From: Planomicrobium stackebrandtii | GTDB lineage: Bacteria; Bacillota; Bacilli; Bacillales_A; Planococcaceae | Length of the DNA: 64,000 bases | Reading direction: 5' to 3' | Assembly (NCBI RefSeq): GCF_030814955.1 | Contig: NZ_JAUSWB010000010.1 | Coordinates: 1-64,000, forward strand | Part shown: positions 55,037-64,000 of the stretch, in pieces | Position numbering within the stretch: position 1 is the stretch's first letter | How the letters are laid out: each line of letters opens with the position of its first letter | Position numbers and translations under genes: made by a program | The notes under the pieces: generated by a model | What the model saw: only the letters and a program-made list of their open reading frames with translations | Told to the model about the DNA's origin: nothing | Databases searched by the model: none

Positions 55037-56398
55037 TTATGCCAGCTCCAGCCAAGCCACCGCTTCACAATGCGTGGATTGCGGGAACATATCAACGGGC
55101 TGCACTTCTTTCGTGCGATAGCCGCCGTCTTCGAGTAGGCGCAAATCACGCGCCAAGGTTGCCGGGTTGCAAGACACATAAACCACACGCGTCGGGCGCT
55201 GCTTGAGGATGGTCCGCAGCAATTGTTCGTCACAGCCTTTTCTTGGAGGATCGACGACCAATACGTCAGCTTTCTTGCCTTCTTTATACCAGCGAGGTAT
55301 GACCTGTTCAGCCGGACCCGCCTCGAACAGCGTATTGGATAAGCCATTCAGCTCTGCATTGCGCTTTGCATCTTCTATAGCCTGCGGGACAATTTCGACC
55401 CCCATGACAAATTTAGCACGCTGGGCGAGAAACAGAGAAATTGTTCCGATGCCGCAATATGCATCGATTACGGTTTCATTGCCGGTCAACTGAGCATATT
55501 GGAGCGCTTGACCATATAAGACTTCTGTCTGTTCGGGATTGATCTGATAAAAAGAACGGGCGGATATTTCAAAACGGACATCCCCGATTTGGTCTTCTAT
55601 CACGTCTTTGCCCCATAGCGTCAAAGTCTCATCACCAAAAATGACATTGGTTTTTTCACTGTTGATGTTCTGGACAATCGATGTCACTTCCGGCACGGTC
55701 GCTTGTATCAACTCAATCGCCCGCGCTGCCTGCGAAAATTTCTTTTTCTTAGTCACCAGGACTACCATAATTTCTCCGGTCGCCCGGGCTTTCCGAACAA
55801 CTACATGGCGCAGCATTCCCCGGTGCGTCGCCTCTTCATAGGGTTCGATCCCGAGTTCAGCCAAATTCTTTTTCAGCGACACCATAATGGCTTCCGCTTC
55901 CGGTGTCTGGATTAGACAGATGTCTGTGTCTGCAATGTCATGCGATCTCGGCTGATAAAATCCAGCCACCACTTTGCCATTTTGTGTGCCAAACGGAATC
56001 TGGGATTTATTGCGGTAACGCCAAGGATCTTCCATGCCTTTCACCGGATGAACCGGTACGTCCGGCAGCTTGCCGATTCGTGTAATGGCATCGCGCACCA
56101 ATTTCTGTTTGAACGTCATCTGCCCCTCGTAAGACAGGTGCTGGATCTGGCAGCCGCCGCACGTATCAAATACCGGACAGGGTGCCGTAACCCGAAAAGG
56201 TGAGGCCTGCTGTATTTCAATTAGCTTGGCAAAGCCATAGGATTTCAAAGTTTTTAATACATGGACCAAAACATCTTCTCCCGGCAAAGCTCCCGGGATG
56301 AACAGCGGATAGCCGTCTACTTTTGCTACACCTGCACCGTCATGCGTCAAGTCTTCTACGTGGACCATAATCCGGTCATTTTTATTTACTGGTTTCAA
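55037..56398 (-). CDS. 23S rRNA (uracil-C5)-methyltransferase RlmCD (YefA-like)
   Basis: 453 residues. TRAM domain (about 5-65), iron-sulfur ligands Cys74, Cys80 and Cys83 (CPVFDTCGGC), methyltransferase motif DAYCGIGTISLF near 312 and catalytic Cys in SCNPATLARDL near 414. The order dgkB...RlmCD next to gatB recalls B. subtilis yefA, which methylates U747 and U1939. TTG at 56398 is the start (GGAG 8 bases upstream); an in-frame GTG three codons earlier overlaps that site. Paralogue of 21257-22621. Confidence 0.92.
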   Translation of the reverse strand: MKPVNKNDRIMVHVEDLTHDGAGVAKVDGYPLFIPGALPGEDVLVHVLKTLKSYGFAKLIEIQQASPFRVTAPCPVFDTCGGCQIQHLSYEGQMTFKQKLVRDAITRIGKLPDVPVHPVKGMEDPWRYRNKSQIPFGTQNGKVVAGFYQPRSHDIADTDICLIQTPEAEAIMVSLKKNLAELGIEPYEEATHRGMLRHVVVRKARATGEIMVVLVTKKKKFSQAARAIELIQATVPEVTSIVQNINSEKTNVIFGDETLTLWGKDVIEDQIGDVRFEISARSFYQINPEQTEVLYGQALQYAQLTGNETVIDAYCGIGTISLFLAQRAKFVMGVEIVPQAIEDAKRNAELNGLSNTLFEAGPAEQVIPRWYKEGKKADVLVVDPPRKGCDEQLLRTILKQRPTRVVYVSCNPATLARDLRLLEDGGYRTKEVQPVDMFPQSTHCEAVAWLELA

Positions 56399-56434
56399 AA
56401 AGTTCACTCCATTTCACATCTACTTATCATACAA

Positions 56435-56470
56435 CAAAAAAACGCGGCAGGCAAAAGCCTGCACGCGCTC
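56435..56470 (-). terminator. Terminator of the cyd operon
   Basis: On the minus strand GCGCGTGCAGGC folds on GCCTGCCGCG and a seven-base T run follows, right after cydS. Confidence 0.8.
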
Positions 56471-56581
56471 TTAGTCCCGGTCTTTCGTAACCGGACCGTC
56501 TTTTAGTGAGAACCAGAAACCAAAAATGATGGCTCCAAACAAAACTAAAAATGGTGCGTAAAATATCATGAAATCCTGCAT
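56471..56581 (-). CDS. cydS: CydS-like small subunit of cytochrome bd oxidase
   Basis: 36 residues: one membrane helix (about 3-25, FYAPFLVLFGAIIFGFWFSL) and a charged tail ending TKDRD. Size, position directly after cydB and the FMIFYAPF-type start match the CydS subunit found in Geobacillus bd oxidase, which stabilises haem b558 in CydA. GAGGAGG precedes the ATG by 8 bases. Stop to terminator distance is minimal, marking the operon end. Confidence 0.82.
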   Translation of the reverse strand: MQDFMIFYAPFLVLFGAIIFGFWFSLKDGPVTKDRD

Positions 56582-56595
56582 AAATAATGCCTCCT

Positions 56596-57624
56596 CTATG
56601 CGTGGTAATCCGATTTGCCTTCGATGTAATCTTTATCAAACAAGAACAGACGGAACAATAAGTAAAGCGATGGCAGCAACAGGCAAAGCCCTGCGATAAA
56701 CGCAATGATCAATGCGATTGCCATGGATTCGTTTGTAAAGCTGTCATAGATCGTCAAATACGGATACAGCAAATACGGATAATGCGACGCCCCATATGCG
56801 AAAAATGCGGTAAAGAACTGCCCCATCAACAAAATGAAAGCCCAGCCGTAATGGCGTTTTTTCCAGATCAGGTAGACCGTTCCGGCAAACAGCAGGAACG
56901 ATACAGCAAATACCCACCATAAGTCGAGAATGCGCGCGAAATGCTCAGGGTTGTGGCCGCGCAGTTCGTATATGATCCCGGTGGCTGTAATAATGGCAGG
57001 AGCCGCCCAAACCAGCGCATATTTGCGCATCAAATCAGTGGCTTTGGCATCACCGGCTTTTGAGGAATACCATGTCAAAAACACAGCTGAAATATACAGG
57101 ACTGCCGTTAAGCTCAGGACCACAATACTCCACATCAACGGGCTGGTGAACAGCGCCCAGTAATCCAGATAAGGCTGGCCGTTCTCCATTTGGATAAAGC
57201 CGCCTTCTGACATAGCCAGCACCGGCGACAATGCAGCCGGCAGCAACAGTCCAGACAAGCCGTACATATAAATATAGCCTCTATGATTGATTTTAGCTCC
57301 GTAGGTCGCAAACGCGTAATAAGAACCGCGGATTGCCAACAGGATCAGCGCCAGACTGGCTGGAACCAACAAAGTCGTGCCGTAGTAAAAAGCGGTTTGC
57401 GGGAAAAATCCAATGATCCCGACAAAGAAAAATACAAAGAACACGTTGGTGACTTCCCAGACCGGCGACAAATAACGCTGGATGACCCCTGTCAAAATGT
57501 GCTGCTTGCCGACAAAAGAGCTGTAGGCATTAAAGAAGCCGGCGCCGAAATCGATTGACGCCACAATGACATACAGATATAGAAACAGCCACAGAACGGA
57601 TATGCCAACAATTTCTAATGTCAT
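56596..57624 (-). CDS. cydB: Cytochrome bd-type quinol oxidase subunit II
   Basis: 342 residues with eight hydrophobic helices, the family number. The N terminus with IDFGAGFF near 24-31 is the conserved CydB start. Structural partner of CydA in the terminal oxidase that reduces O2 at low oxygen without pumping protons. The ATG overlaps the cydA stop codon by 4 bases. Confidence 0.94.
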   Translation of the reverse strand: MTLEIVGISVLWLFLYLYVIVASIDFGAGFFNAYSSFVGKQHILTGVIQRYLSPVWEVTNVFFVFFFVGIIGFFPQTAFYYGTTLLVPASLALILLAIRGSYYAFATYGAKINHRGYIYMYGLSGLLLPAALSPVLAMSEGGFIQMENGQPYLDYWALFTSPLMWSIVVLSLTAVLYISAVFLTWYSSKAGDAKATDLMRKYALVWAAPAIITATGIIYELRGHNPEHFARILDLWWVFAVSFLLFAGTVYLIWKKRHYGWAFILLMGQFFTAFFAYGASHYPYLLYPYLTIYDSFTNESMAIALIIAFIAGLCLLLPSLYLLFRLFLFDKDYIEGKSDYHA

Positions 57625-58967
57625 TCTTCTTCACCGCCTTTGGCATTTTCACGTGCTGCCAACTCTTTTTCAACCGGATTGCGTTTGTACATCCGGGTTA
57701 AGACGACAGCTGTACCAATACCGAGAATAATATACAGACCAGCAAACAACACAATCATCAGATCTACGTTTCCGCTGGTAGTTGCTCCTTCACTTACCCT
57801 CATATGGCCTCTGAGAATCCAAGGCTGGCGTCCCACTTCCGTGAACCACCATCCTGCCTCAATGGCGATGAGCGCCAATGGCCCTCCCGCCACTGTGAGC
57901 CAGCGGAACCATCTTGTCCGGATGAACGACCAATTGCGGAAAGCGGCAACGACATAGACAAAGGAGAAGAATGCCAGCCACATGCCGATGGTGACCATCG
58001 TATCAAAAAGATAATGGATCCACAGCGGCGGCCTTTCATCTTCTGGGAATTCATTGAGCCCGGTAACTTCAGCAAACGGATTGCTGTGCGCCAAAATACT
58101 CAGCGCATAAGGAATTCGGATGGCATACTTTACTTCTTCGCCGTCTAAAATTCCGAACATGACCAAACCTGCATCTTCTTCTGTTTCAAAATGCCACTCA
58201 GCAGCAGCCAGTTTTTCCGGCTGGTATTCTGCAAGATACTTACCGGAGAAATCTCCGATTAAGGCTGTCGCAATGGCAAACACCAGTCCCAATTTCATTG
58301 TCAGGAATAAAGCTTTCTTATGGTAAATATGGTTCGAGCCGCCCAACATGCGCAGCGCTGCAATGGATGCCAGCACAAAAGCGCTGGTCATGAATGCTGT
58401 GGCCATAACGTGCGCCACTTTGGTCGGCACTGCCGGACTGAACATAGCCAAGAGCGGGCTGACATTGACCATTTCGCCATTCAGTATTTCAAAGCCCTGC
58501 GGCTGGTTCATAAAGGCGTTGACGATGGTGATGAATACGGATGACGCGGCTGCACCCAGTGCAACCGGAATAAGCAACAGAAAATGCTTCCGCTGATCTT
58601 CAAAACGATCCCATGTGTAAAGATAAATCCCCAGGAAGATGGCTTCGAAGAAAAATGCGAAAACTTCCATAAACAACGGCAAAGCAATGACATTACCGGC
58701 CAATTGCATAAAGTTCGGCCATAGCAATGACAACTGCAAGCCGATCGCTGTACCGGTTACAACACCTACTGCAACCGTAATAACAAATCCTCTGGCCCAA
58801 CGGCGAGCCAGCAAAATATAATGATCATCTTTTTTCTTAATACCCACCCACTGGGCAATCATAATCATGAGAGGGACACCTACGCCGATCGTTGCATAAA
58901 GAATATGGAATGATAAAGTCAATAACGTTAGAATGCGACTCAGAAAAGCCGGATCTTGAAATTCCAA
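57621..58967 (-). CDS. cydA: Cytochrome bd-type quinol oxidase subunit I
   Basis: 448 residues, about nine helices. The axial haem ligand His21 (SFHILYAT), the conserved GRQPW motif in the second half and the short periplasmic Q-loop typical of Bacillota are present. It carries haems b558, b595 and d and oxidises quinol. TTG at 58967 is the start (GGAG 9 bases upstream); 23 upstream codons rejected. Operon cydA-cydB-cydS; no cydCD in the window. No convincing Rex box seen upstream. Confidence 0.94.
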   Translation of the reverse strand: MEFQDPAFLSRILTLLTLSFHILYATIGVGVPLMIMIAQWVGIKKKDDHYILLARRWARGFVITVAVGVVTGTAIGLQLSLLWPNFMQLAGNVIALPLFMEVFAFFFEAIFLGIYLYTWDRFEDQRKHFLLLIPVALGAAASSVFITIVNAFMNQPQGFEILNGEMVNVSPLLAMFSPAVPTKVAHVMATAFMTSAFVLASIAALRMLGGSNHIYHKKALFLTMKLGLVFAIATALIGDFSGKYLAEYQPEKLAAAEWHFETEEDAGLVMFGILDGEEVKYAIRIPYALSILAHSNPFAEVTGLNEFPEDERPPLWIHYLFDTMVTIGMWLAFFSFVYVVAAFRNWSFIRTRWFRWLTVAGGPLALIAIEAGWWFTEVGRQPWILRGHMRVSEGATTSGNVDLMIVLFAGLYIILGIGTAVVLTRMYKRNPVEKELAARENAKGGEEE

Positions 58968-59170
58968 TCTATTCGTCTCCTTTTTTGAAGCGTGTGATTT
59001 ACTGCAACTCTTGTTCTTATTGTACATCAAACCCACTTTCCAAAACGCTTCCCAAGCCTTGCTTTTATACCAAACTTTGAATAAGCTGTGACAGTGTTAA
59101 AGGAAAAAGAATTGAAATTTTTCTCAATTTTTAGTATTCTGTATAGAATAAAGAAAAAGGGTGAGGCATC

Positions 59171-59599
59171 ATGAGAACAAAACGGAAAGTATTTGCGTAT
59201 ATTACAAGAGGCGAAGAGGAAAATCGTGAACTGCTTGTATTCGAGTACAAAGGTGAACCGGAAGTTGGCCTGCAAGTACCCGGTGGGACGATTGAAGACG
59301 ACGAGCTGTTAATCGATGCTTTGTACAGAGAGGTTAAAGAAGAAACAGGATTGCCCCGCGAAGTAATCGATTTTGTCGGCAAAATCCACAAGTACACGTA
59401 TTATCCGGAACATCAGGACAAAGCTTATGAACGGAACATTTTTCATTTTGAATACACAGGTGATCCGATCGAACAGTTTGAACACACCATCGCAAGCCAA
59501 GGCCGTGATAATGGCCTTACACTGCTGTTCCGATGGGAACCGATTAAAAATCTGCCGCAGCTGGCAGAAGAGCAAGATACAGCAATCGAACTTCTTTAA
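59171..59599 (+). CDS. Nudix hydrolase
   Basis: 142 residues. A complete Nudix box G-x5-E-x7-REVKEETG lies at 39-60. It hydrolyses a nucleoside diphosphate linked to another moiety; substrate unknown. GTGAGG precedes the ATG. A promoter TTGAAA/TATTCT with a 17-base spacer lies near 59113-59141, and an imperfect palindrome TATTCT...AGAATA (59136-59151) overlaps its -10. Divergent from cydA and separated from dgkB by a terminator. Confidence 0.92.
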   Translation: MRTKRKVFAYITRGEEENRELLVFEYKGEPEVGLQVPGGTIEDDELLIDALYREVKEETGLPREVIDFVGKIHKYTYYPEHQDKAYERNIFHFEYTGDPIEQFEHTIASQGRDNGLTLLFRWEPIKNLPQLAEEQDTAIELL

Positions 59600-59632
59600 G
59601 CATGAAGGCAATAGGATCTGTCCATGCAACAT

Positions 59633-59673
59633 AAAAAGCTGGAAAACGGAGCGACTCCGTTTTCCAGCTTTTT
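59633..59673. terminator. Bidirectional terminator between Nudix and dgkB genes
   Basis: A perfect 19-bp inverted repeat (59633-59651 with 59655-59673) with a 3-base loop and A/T runs on both sides. Confidence 0.9.
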
Positions 59674-60586
59674 ATTTGCGGTCTTTTTCGCTTAAAGAAT
59701 CAATCGGCACATACATTTCTATATGGCCAGCTAAGTTTTCGAACACGGCCGGCAGCAGTCCACCGTACTCACCGTCCAAATTCAACAGCACCCGCTCTTC
59801 AGTGGTTACCGTAATTTTGCTGGCCTTTGCATAAATTACATGCGGATCTGATAAATGCTCCCCGCGCAATGCTAAAGAAGCCACGCGGATAAACTCTGCC
59901 ATATTCAGCTCTTTTAAAATCAATAATGTGAATTTGCCATCATTGATACTGGCATCCGGTGCCAATTTTTCGAAGCCCCCAACTGAATTGGTCAATCCGA
60001 TCAAAAACATCATCGCACTGTCATCGAAAATTTGGCCGTCGTACTCAATCCGGACACGCGAGGAACGGATCGAAGGAATCATTTCAATGCCTTTCAAATA
60101 ATAGGCCATTTGGCCAAGCACTGTTTTCAATTTACTCGGCACCTCATAGGTCAACTCAGTAAGCCTGCCTCCGCCAGCAATATTGATGAAATAGCGGTCA
60201 TCGTTCATCAGACCGATATCCACGGGGATTGACTCCCCTTTCAAGATGATGTCTACTGCCTTCGTGATATCACGAGGAATATGGACGGCACGGGCAAAGT
60301 CATTGGTCGTCCCCATCGGAATAAGGCCGACTTTAGGACGGTTTTCAAATTTAGCGATGCCTGAAACAACTTCATTTAATGTACCGTCTCCACCAACAGC
60401 GATTACCAAATCAAACTTTCGCTCAACAGCAAATGTCGCCGCTTGAATTGCATCGCCCTCACAGGTGGTCGCATGGCAAGATGTTTCATAGCCAGCCTTT
60501 TCCATTTTCTCTAAAACTTCAGGCAGGTGTTTCCGGAATAGCTCACGGCCGGAAGTTGGGTTATAAATAATGCGTGCACGTTTCAT
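59672..60586 (-). CDS. dgkB: Diacylglycerol kinase DgkB
   Basis: 304 residues. ATP-binding motif GGDGTLNEV at 65-73, preceded by IIYNPTSG at 6-13 and followed by GTTNDFARA near 100, as in soluble DAG kinases. It recycles diacylglycerol from lipoteichoic acid synthesis into phosphatidate. ATG at 60586 with AAAGG 8 bases upstream; a 33-codon upstream extension rejected. The association with gatB and rlmCD is conserved in Bacillus. Confidence 0.94.
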   Translation of the reverse strand: MKRARIIYNPTSGRELFRKHLPEVLEKMEKAGYETSCHATTCEGDAIQAATFAVERKFDLVIAVGGDGTLNEVVSGIAKFENRPKVGLIPMGTTNDFARAVHIPRDITKAVDIILKGESIPVDIGLMNDDRYFINIAGGGRLTELTYEVPSKLKTVLGQMAYYLKGIEMIPSIRSSRVRIEYDGQIFDDSAMMFLIGLTNSVGGFEKLAPDASINDGKFTLLILKELNMAEFIRVASLALRGEHLSDPHVIYAKASKITVTTEERVLLNLDGEYGGLLPAVFENLAGHIEMYVPIDSLSEKDRK

Positions 60587-60690
60587 CAGATTCAGCCTTT
60601 CTGGACTTTCTGTAAAAAATAAGAAAACACGATTTCCATCAAGAAACCTGGCAGTGTGCCCCAGTTTCCTTTGTGGATAAATCATCCTCT

Positions 60691-61251
60691 TTATTTTAAC
60701 GCTTTTTCAAATGCCTGGCGCAAATCTTCAAAGACAATTTGCCAAAAATCTTCCTTATAAACAAAGCCGTCCGAAATCTCCCCGATCACGGTTTTTACGT
60801 GAAGCTCGTATTGCGGATCCCCTTTTTCGGGAAGCACTGATTTTTTCTCATCGACAAACTCCTGGACTTTAGGCGCTCTTGGCCCCCAATCTCCAAGAAC
60901 AGTGCCTTCTGCTGACAGGATGATGTACTTAGGAATTGAACGTCCATTGTTTGTTAAGTAACGGTCCATCAATTCCAGGTTTTCATCGCGGTATACGCAA
61001 CGGACTTCTAAACCAGCCGCATCTGTTATTTTTCGCAGGATGGCATTGTTCATCATGGCATCTCCGCACCAGTCTTCGGTAATGACCAAGATATGAGGTT
61101 TTTTTTCTTTCAGCAAAGCCATAAATTCCGAATCTTCCGGAAGCTTGAACTTTTCATAAATGCTGTAGGACTTTTGCTGGTTCGACTCCATTTGAGCCAT
61201 ATAGCTTTCTAAGGTAATGCCATTATCAAAATACTGCTGCTCCGTCATCAT
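60691..61251 (-). CDS. Thioredoxin-fold family protein with a single active-site cysteine
   Basis: 186 residues. A thioredoxin-like domain (about 45-145) has TEDWCGDAMM, in which Cys62 is kept but the second Cys of CxxC is Ala. Pro in a cis-Pro-like SIPKYI near 103. This is the Thioredoxin_9-type group, of unknown function; a monothiol or binding role rather than dithiol redox is likely. Start at the first of two ATGs (61251), 10 bases after GGGAG. Follows gatB and precedes dgkB on the same strand. Confidence 0.85.
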   Translation of the reverse strand: MMTEQQYFDNGITLESYMAQMESNQQKSYSIYEKFKLPEDSEFMALLKEKKPHILVITEDWCGDAMMNNAILRKITDAAGLEVRCVYRDENLELMDRYLTNNGRSIPKYIILSAEGTVLGDWGPRAPKVQEFVDEKKSVLPEKGDPQYELHVKTVIGEISDGFVYKEDFWQIVFEDLRQAFEKALK

Positions 61252-61306
61252 ACAATCACGTCTCCCTTTTCCTGCATTGCCGCTAACTCGGACTTCCACT
61301 CCCAAC

Positions 61307-61560
61307 TCGGAAGTTTTTTGTTCCTTCTATATTCCATTAAACTGTCATGCAGCCGCTGGGTAATAAAGCACATTCCATCAGCCAGAACTTGTCTTTATTA
61401 CCAGTTTACTGTTCTGCGGCAAAGTCTTCAAGGCTGAGATGCAGATACCATGTTTTACAGCGGTAATTGAAATGGGAAAAGATGACCATCGCAGTAATGA
61501 CGCCTCTAGTCGATGCTTGGTTCCCGACAACGCAATAACGCGCTCACTGCATACAATCAT
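61307..61560. other. Intergenic stretch between gatB and the thioredoxin-fold gene
   Basis: No gene found. A 10-bp inverted repeat GGTAATAAAG/CTTTATTACC (61359-61368 with 61393-61402) is the only structure. Open frames crossing this stretch lack ribosome binding sites. Confidence 0.5.
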
Positions 61561-61561
61561 T

Positions 61562-61594
61562 AAAAAAGGATGGCCCATAACGGACCATCCTTTT
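61562..61594 (-). terminator. Terminator of the gat operon
   Basis: On the minus strand AAAAGGATGG pairs with CCATCCTTTT with an inner CCGTTATGG, followed by a T run. Confidence 0.75.
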
Positions 61595-61612
61595 GCCTAT
61601 CTACAACTTTTT

Positions 61613-63043
61613 TTATCTTTTTGCAATTTCTTCAAGAAGGATTTTATTGAGCAGCGGCGGATTCGCCTGCCCTTTTGTTTGCTTCATGATTTGCCCGACA
61701 AGGAATCCGATTGCGCGGTCTTTGCCGTTTTTAAAGTCTTCGATCGATTGCGGGTTGCTGTCGAGTGCCGTTGTGACAAATTCACGCAATGTGTTTTCGT
61801 CCGAAATCTGTACAAGCCCTTTCGCTTTGACGATGTCGTTCGCATCGCCGCCTTTTTCAATCAATTCCTTGAAGACTTTCTTGGCGATTTTAGATGAAAT
61901 CGTACCATCTGTGATCAGTTTGATCATGCCGGCCAAACCTTCAGGAGTCAATGCTGTATCTTCCAGCTCTTTTTGCTCAGCGTTCAGATAAGCCGATACT
62001 TCGCCCATCAGCCAGTTGGATGCCAATTTCGCATCAGCCCCGGCAGTTACCGTCGCTTCAAAGAAATCGGAAATCGGTTTCGCCAGCGTCAGTACCATGG
62101 CATCATAAGAAGACATGCCAAGCTCCGATACGTAGCGGGCTTTACGGGCATCCGGCAATTCCGGAATTTCAGCACGGACACGCTCTAACCAAGCATCGTC
62201 GATGATAATGTCGACTAGATCCGGTTCTGGGAAGTAACGATAATCGTCAGATCCTTCTTTGATGCGCATCAACAAGGTTTTCCCGGTCGATTCGTCATAG
62301 CGGCGTGTTTCCTGCTCAATGATTCCACCTGCAAGCAGCACCTGCTCCTGGCGAACCTGTTCATGCTCAATGCCTTTGCGGACAAAGTTGAATGAATTCA
62401 AGTTCTTCAATTCTGTCTTCGTACCAAATTCATCCTGGCCGAATGGGCGAAGCGAGATGTTTGCGTCGCAGCGCAATGATCCTTCTTCCATGCGTACATC
62501 GGAAACACCCGTGTATTGAATAATCGCTTTGATTTTTTCCAGATAAGCATAAGCTTCATCAGCTGTGCGGATATCCGGCTCTGAAACGATTTCAATTAAC
62601 GGCGTGCCTTGCCGGTTAAAGTCGACCAATGAATGGCCATTGCCAGTGTGCGTCAGTTTCCCAGCATCTTCTTCCATATGAAGGCGCGTAATGCCGATGC
62701 GTTTCTTCTCGCCTTTTACTTCGATTTCAATCCAGCCATGCTCACCGATCGGCTGATCAAATTGGGAAATCTGATAAGCTTTCGGATTGTCTGGGTAGAA
62801 ATAGTTTTTGCGGTCGAACTTGGTATGGCGGGTAATTTCGCAGTTTAATGCCAGTGCCGCTTTCATTGCCCAATCTACTGCACGCTTGTTGACTACCGGC
62901 AAAACGCCCGGATAGCCAAGGTCAACGACATTCGTATTGGTGTTTGGTTCAGCACCAAAATGAGCAGGTGCTGGAGAAAACATTTTCGATTCTGTTTTTA
63001 ATTCAACGTGGACTTCAAGCCCGATGATCGTTTCGAAATTCAT
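61613..63043 (-). CDS. gatB: Aspartyl/glutamyl-tRNA amidotransferase subunit B
   Basis: 476 residues, full length. Opens [14 protein letters not shown], the GatB signature, with conserved PVVNKRAV near 50 and [17 protein letters not shown] near 146; the tRNA-binding YqeY/GatB tail domain occupies about 330-476. It phosphorylates Glu-tRNA(Gln) or Asp-tRNA(Asn) and positions it for amidation with ammonia from GatA. The ATG overlaps the gatA stop codon. Confidence 0.96.
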   Translation of the reverse strand: MNFETIIGLEVHVELKTESKMFSPAPAHFGAEPNTNTNVVDLGYPGVLPVVNKRAVDWAMKAALALNCEITRHTKFDRKNYFYPDNPKAYQISQFDQPIGEHGWIEIEVKGEKKRIGITRLHMEEDAGKLTHTGNGHSLVDFNRQGTPLIEIVSEPDIRTADEAYAYLEKIKAIIQYTGVSDVRMEEGSLRCDANISLRPFGQDEFGTKTELKNLNSFNFVRKGIEHEQVRQEQVLLAGGIIEQETRRYDESTGKTLLMRIKEGSDDYRYFPEPDLVDIIIDDAWLERVRAEIPELPDARKARYVSELGMSSYDAMVLTLAKPISDFFEATVTAGADAKLASNWLMGEVSAYLNAEQKELEDTALTPEGLAGMIKLITDGTISSKIAKKVFKELIEKGGDANDIVKAKGLVQISDENTLREFVTTALDSNPQSIEDFKNGKDRAIGFLVGQIMKQTKGQANPPLLNKILLEEIAKR

Positions 63044-64000
63044 TGTGCTGCTCCCTCCCAAGTTTGAGGAGTTTTTTTATGGAAATCAGTTGCTTGTTCA
63101 AATACATCAGCAACACGGTATACCGTTTCTTCATCAAAATATTTCCCAATAATCTGCAGCCCCAATGGCAAGCCATTTTCAAATCCACATGGGATTGAAA
63201 TTGCCGGCACGCCTGCAAGGTTGACTGGAATCGTCAAAATATCGTTGGCGTACATCGTCAATGGATCATCGATGATTTCACCGATTTTGAATGCCGGTGT
63301 CGGCGTTGTTGGGCCAATAATAACATCGTATTTTTCAAAAGCATCGTCAAAGTCTTTTTTGATCAAAGTACGGACTTTTTGTGCTTTCTTGTAATAAGCA
63401 TCGTAATATCCTGAGCTCAGTGCGTATGTGCCAAGCATTATGCGGCGCTTGACTTCGTCGCCAAATCCTTCAGAACGGGTATTCATGTAGAACTCAAGAA
63501 GGTTTCCGGCTTTCTCGGTACGGTAGCCATAACGGATTCCGTCAAAACGGGAAAGGTTGGAAGATGCTTCAGACGAAGCCAACAAATAATAAGTAGCCAA
63601 GGCGTATTTTGAATGCGGCAGCGAGATTTCTTCGCAGATCGCGCCTCGCTCTTCCAGCACTTTCAATGCATCATGGACAGCTTGCTTTGCTGCTTCACCG
63701 ACGCCTTCAGCAAAATATTCTTTTGGAACACCGATGCGCAAGCCTGTAATGTCGCCTGTCAATGCAGCAGCGAAATCAGGTACTTCCACGTTGGCAGAAG
63801 TTGAATCTTTATCGTCATGCCCGGAAATGGCATTCAATAACAATGCATTGTCTTTTACCGTTCTTGTGATTGGCCCAATTTGGTCCAATGAAGAAGCGTA
63901 TGCAATCAGGCCGAAACGGGAAACCCGTCCGTAAGTCGGCTTCATGCCGACTACGCCGCAGAAAGCTGCAGGCTGGCGAATCGATCCGCCGGTATCCGAG
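63040..64000 (-). CDS. gatA: Glutamyl-tRNA amidotransferase subunit A, 3' part (truncated by the window edge)
   Basis: About 320 C-terminal residues; the reading frame continues past 64000. The first codons read [15 protein letters not shown], which contains the catalytic nucleophile Ser of the amidase signature. The rest ([22 protein letters not shown] onward) is typical GatA. It releases ammonia from glutamine for GatB. Ends in a 4-base overlap with gatB; gatC is expected further upstream. Confidence 0.96.
   Translation of the reverse strand, partial: SDTGGSIRQPAAFCGVVGMKPTYGRVSRFGLIAYASSLDQIGPITRTVKDNALLLNAISGHDDKDSTSANVEVPDFAAALTGDITGLRIGVPKEYFAEGVGEAAKQAVHDALKVLEERGAICEEISLPHSKYALATYYLLASSEASSNLSRFDGIRYGYRTEKAGNLLEFYMNTRSEGFGDEVKRRIMLGTYALSSGYYDAYYKKAQKVRTLIKKDFDDAFEKYDVIIGPTTPTPAFKIGEIIDDPLTMYANDILTIPVNLAGVPAISIPCGFENGLPLGLQIIGKYFDEETVYRVADVFEQATDFHKKTPQTWEGAAQ

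Noticed and set aside
59037-59170. Rex operator sought upstream of cydA
   Set aside because: No TTGTGA-N6-TCACAA-like site found; only a weak partial TGTGACAGTGTT.
61378-61578. Minus-strand frame of 66 codons between gatB and the thioredoxin-fold gene
   Set aside because: Starts inside the gat terminator, has no ribosome binding site and resembles no family.

Overview
The window reads as a chromosomal segment of a low-to-mid GC Bacillota, most likely a non-sporulating Planococcaceae (Planococcus or a close relative). This is inference. It rests on gene order matching the Bacillus subtilis ygxA-ygzB-perR-bcp-gsaB-ygaE-ygaD-ygaC-fabL-mutY-yfhP-yfhJ-yfhH-recX-yfhF block beside an rRNA operon, strong AGGAGG-type ribosome binding sites, many TTG/GTG starts, sigma-B-like promoters, and the absence of the spore gene sspE (and ygaB) from the fabL-ygaC junction where B. 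subtilis carries them. I see no prophage, insertion sequence, CRISPR array or tRNA.

Layout. 1-232: leader and tandem promoters of an rRNA operon running leftwards off the edge. 0.7-7.4 kb: ygxA, ygzB, perR with its own PerR box, a cobalamin adenosyltransferase, a 2-hydroxyacid dehydrogenase, bcp, hemL/gsaB and a FUSC-type exporter. 7.4-13.1 kb: an appDFABC-type oligopeptide ABC transporter with an internal terminator after the binding protein. 13.2-22.6 kb: ABC exporter, ygaC, fabL, mutY, yfhP, yfhJ, yfhH, recX, yfhF and one RlmCD-type methyltransferase. 23-30.7 kb: MFS transporter, OsmC protein, SE1561-type protein, ZosA-like P-type ATPase, YihY and YtxH proteins, an AGCS symporter and a YfkK-type protein. 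31-36.9 kb: a monooxygenase/methyltransferase pair, the pseudouridine catabolic pair psuK-psuG, and an M29 aminopeptidase. 36.9-46.9 kb: a small membrane protein, mreBH, carbonic anhydrase, DinB, GNAT, pepF, TspO, map, thiT under a TPP riboswitch, an M20 peptidase and a small basic protein. 47.2-54.9 kb: SGNH hydrolase, second M29 peptidase, DEAD-box helicase, divergent MFS/TetR pair, amidase and an Fbp-like small protein. 55-64 kb: second RlmCD paralogue, cydABS, Nudix, dgkB, a thioredoxin-fold protein, gatB and the 3' part of gatA.

The least ordinary feature is a family of about 120-bp imperfectly palindromic repeats in four clusters (22.6-23.05, 30.77-31.08, 38.27-39.03 and 47.01-47.29 kb). 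Every cluster starts at, or within a few bases of, the stop codon of a gene and is oriented with that gene's transcription. Two structural types alternate in tandem in one cluster. Paired arms covary between copies. In two distant clusters the same near-identical element is nested at the same position inside otherwise diverged host copies. This looks like a mobile or recombining 3'-UTR element and is the best candidate here for something not yet described.

Most genes are housekeeping: peroxide stress (perR, bcp), tetrapyrrole and fatty-acid synthesis (hemL, fabL), DNA repair (mutY, recX), peptide uptake and breakdown (app, two M29 peptidases, pepF, map), bd-type respiration, and aminoacyl-tRNA transamidation (gatAB).
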